64,000 nt of DNA from Lampris incognitus (taxonomy: Eukaryota > Chordata > Actinopteri > Lampriformes > Lampridae): contig NC_079216.1 in NCBI RefSeq assembly GCF_029633865.1, positions 62,380,860-62,444,859 of the forward strand, read 5' to 3'. Positions within the stretch are counted from its first letter, which is position 1; each line of letters starts with the position of its first letter. The notes under the pieces are model-generated. The model saw only the letters and a list, made by a program, of their open reading frames with translations. It was not told the origin of the DNA and did not search any database. Below are positions 62,343-64,000 of this stretch, in pieces. The position numbers and the translations under genes are program-made.

Positions 62343-62812
62343 TTTTAACAAAATTGTGTGTGTTTGTTATGAAACAGTTGGAGATTTTGAGAGATTTTCA
62401 GTGCCTCTCCACCTCCTCAAAGTTTCATAACAATCAAGCAAACTGTCATGAAGGTATACTTGTTTTCCTAAGGCTATGCCTCCTTTCAAATTTACTGGCT
62501 AATATCTTCAAAAATCTGAACGATATCCAAAATCTGCGAAGAGAATATGTTTGGCTTGTTCTATACTTTGTTCTGCCCAAGTTTGGAGGTAATCAGTTAA
62601 ACTTCATAAGGAGGGGTCGGGGAAAAAAATGTGTTTTTCAAAAAATTCAAAATGGCAGGAATATTTTATAGGGGACACTAGAAGAACCCCGCTACAATGT
62701 AGCGGTTTGGTTCTCCACCCGTCTAAATCTCCCTCCTCTTCATCCAGCCAGCTAACCGCCTTCCCCCTGCCCCTAAACCCCCCCCCCTGCCACTCCAACT
62801 CCCTCCCCCCAA

Positions 62813-63250
62813 ATGCTCAGAATCACCGGAAATGCCGAGAAAAGTGGTTTTTAGCCATTTTTAGAAAATGCATATTTTGCATAATTATGCATAATTATGC
62901 ATAATTATTTTAATTTTCTGCTATTTTTCTGGTCCTCTCTGGAACAATACCTACCACCTCCAAAAAAAGTGAGGATCATAAGTGCATTTTTGCAAAAATG
63001 TATTTATTTTGCATAATGCCAAAACATATTCTGTCCTAGAAAAAAAATTTTATAGGTGAAAAAATCAAAGATGCTCAGAATCATCTGAAATGCCGAGAAA
63101 AGTGGTTTTTTAGCCATTTTTAGAAAAATGCATATTTTGCATATTTATGCATAATTAATTATGCATAATTTTAATTTTCTGCTGTTTTTTATAGGTGCCC
63201 CTGATCATCCCCAATAACCTCCAAAAAGAATCAAGGCCCCAAGTGCTTTA
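62813..63250. repeat. 258-bp AT-rich tandem duplication
   Basis: ATGCTCAGAATCA starts at 62813 and again at 63071. Both copies then carry GAAATGCCGAGAAAAGTGG, a TTTAGCCATTTTTAGAAAA block, and repeated TATGCATAATTA words, ending near a CCTCCAAAAA block. The second copy is shorter and diverged. Confidence 0.85.
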
Positions 63251-63907
63251 GTTTGGCCGTTTATAGACTCTCACACAGACACACACCACACACCAGACAC
63301 ACATTGTGACAATACGGGAGTAGATTAGAGGTCTAATTGGCGAAGTTGTAGAGTAGATCTGCCTGAATATGTCTCGCGGGTTTGGTCTAATTTGGAACTA
63401 TGTTGTAAGAGATATGGCCTATCAAAGTAGAAAATGTGGAGCTTTAATTATAGCGCCACCATCTGGCCGACTGGGGAAATTTTTTTTTGCATTGCCTGCG
63501 TTTGCATATCAATATCTATTACTGGGCAAAATTCCACGTCTCTATCATGTACCACCTTGCAGGAATATGCAAAAACATTTGTGAAGATCAAAGTAATGAA
63601 TATGAAAAAGAGGCTACGAGAGAATAGTGGTGCGAATATCAAGGATATATTTATTTTTCCAAATGTCCTACCAGAGAGTATTAAAAATGAACCAAAAAAA
63701 CACGCAAAATCTTTAATACCTTACAGCAGTATATACTTACAGCTTTTAGATGCACTCACAAACGGCAGCCGCCGAGGTGCTTTGCATCTAAAAAGACTTA
63801 CTGGTTACGCGTAAACCCACTCTTATGAATTAACCATGCGGTTTCAATATTGATATCGCCGCAATTTTTCTCTCCGACTTACAGCTTATTCATCATTTCC
63901 TCTACAG

Positions 63908-64000
63908 TACAGAGCAACAGATTTTGTGGTGGACCAGCCAGGCAAGTTTAAGATGACCTTCTCGCCTGCCGATGGCAGTGCAGGCAAGGAGTGGGAGGTC
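63908..64000 (+). CDS. idh2: idh2 exon 5, partial (runs off the window)
   Basis: It encodes residues 179-209: [20 protein letters not shown] and [11 protein letters not shown], matching the YKATDFVADRAGTFKM and KEWEV segments of human IDH2. It begins in phase 0 after a CTACAG acceptor. The exon continues beyond 64000, so the second half of the enzyme (clasp, catalytic Tyr/Lys, NADP-binding loop) is outside this window. Confidence 0.95.

Overview
The window looks like nuclear DNA of a ray-finned (teleost) fish. It carries two vertebrate protein-coding genes, both on the + strand: an intact single-exon ANKRD34-family gene (best match ankrd34c, CDS 40274-41869) and the first five coding exons of idh2, mitochondrial NADP-dependent isocitrate dehydrogenase (50155 to the right edge). 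In human, ANKRD34C and IDH2 both lie on distal 15q, so the pair probably keeps an ancestral vertebrate linkage. No prokaryotic operon, CRISPR array, phage or plasmid signature was seen. The remainder is intergenic and intronic DNA rich in retroposons and simple repeats.

Layout. 1-13000 is mostly non-coding, with a long CT microsatellite, remnants of two related non-LTR retrotransposons (one interrupted by SINEs), an 18-bp minisatellite (6475-7050), and several tRNA-derived SINEs. 13500-15800 holds a SINE fragment, a tRNA-like SINE, an RTE-type LINE 3' end with an AGT-repeat tail, and a ~117-bp tandem repeat. 15840-20642 is the most gene-like part outside the two known genes: a five-exon + strand gene with a SWIM zinc finger and the start of a YqaJ-like (phage-exonuclease-type) region. 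It has an in-frame stop and no recognisable catalytic half. It sits beside a 115-bp palindrome bearing inverted ETS motifs, with weak exon-like segments on the opposite strand. 22500-38500 is repeat-rich intergenic DNA: SINEs, a tandem tRNA-like SINE pair, a minus-strand RTE LINE inside another repeat, and long CT/TC and GT tracts. 38610-39411 is a 27-unit, 30-bp minisatellite with a 90-bp higher-order pattern, ending about 860 bp before ankrd34c. 42860-49600 is repeats again: an element with tandem YY1-like sites, an R2/R4-like LINE C-terminus, and an L2-like LINE C-terminus. From 50155 onward, idh2 exons alternate with introns that contain a SINE, a terminal-inverted-repeat element, a LINE and a 258-bp tandem duplication.

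The two intact genes have unrelated jobs. Idh2 makes NADPH and 2-oxoglutarate in mitochondria; Ankrd34c is a poorly characterised ankyrin-repeat protein. No wholly new system can be demonstrated from the sequence alone. The best candidates for a second look are the SWIM/YqaJ locus with its palindromic, possibly bidirectional promoter, and the higher-order minisatellite next to ankrd34c.
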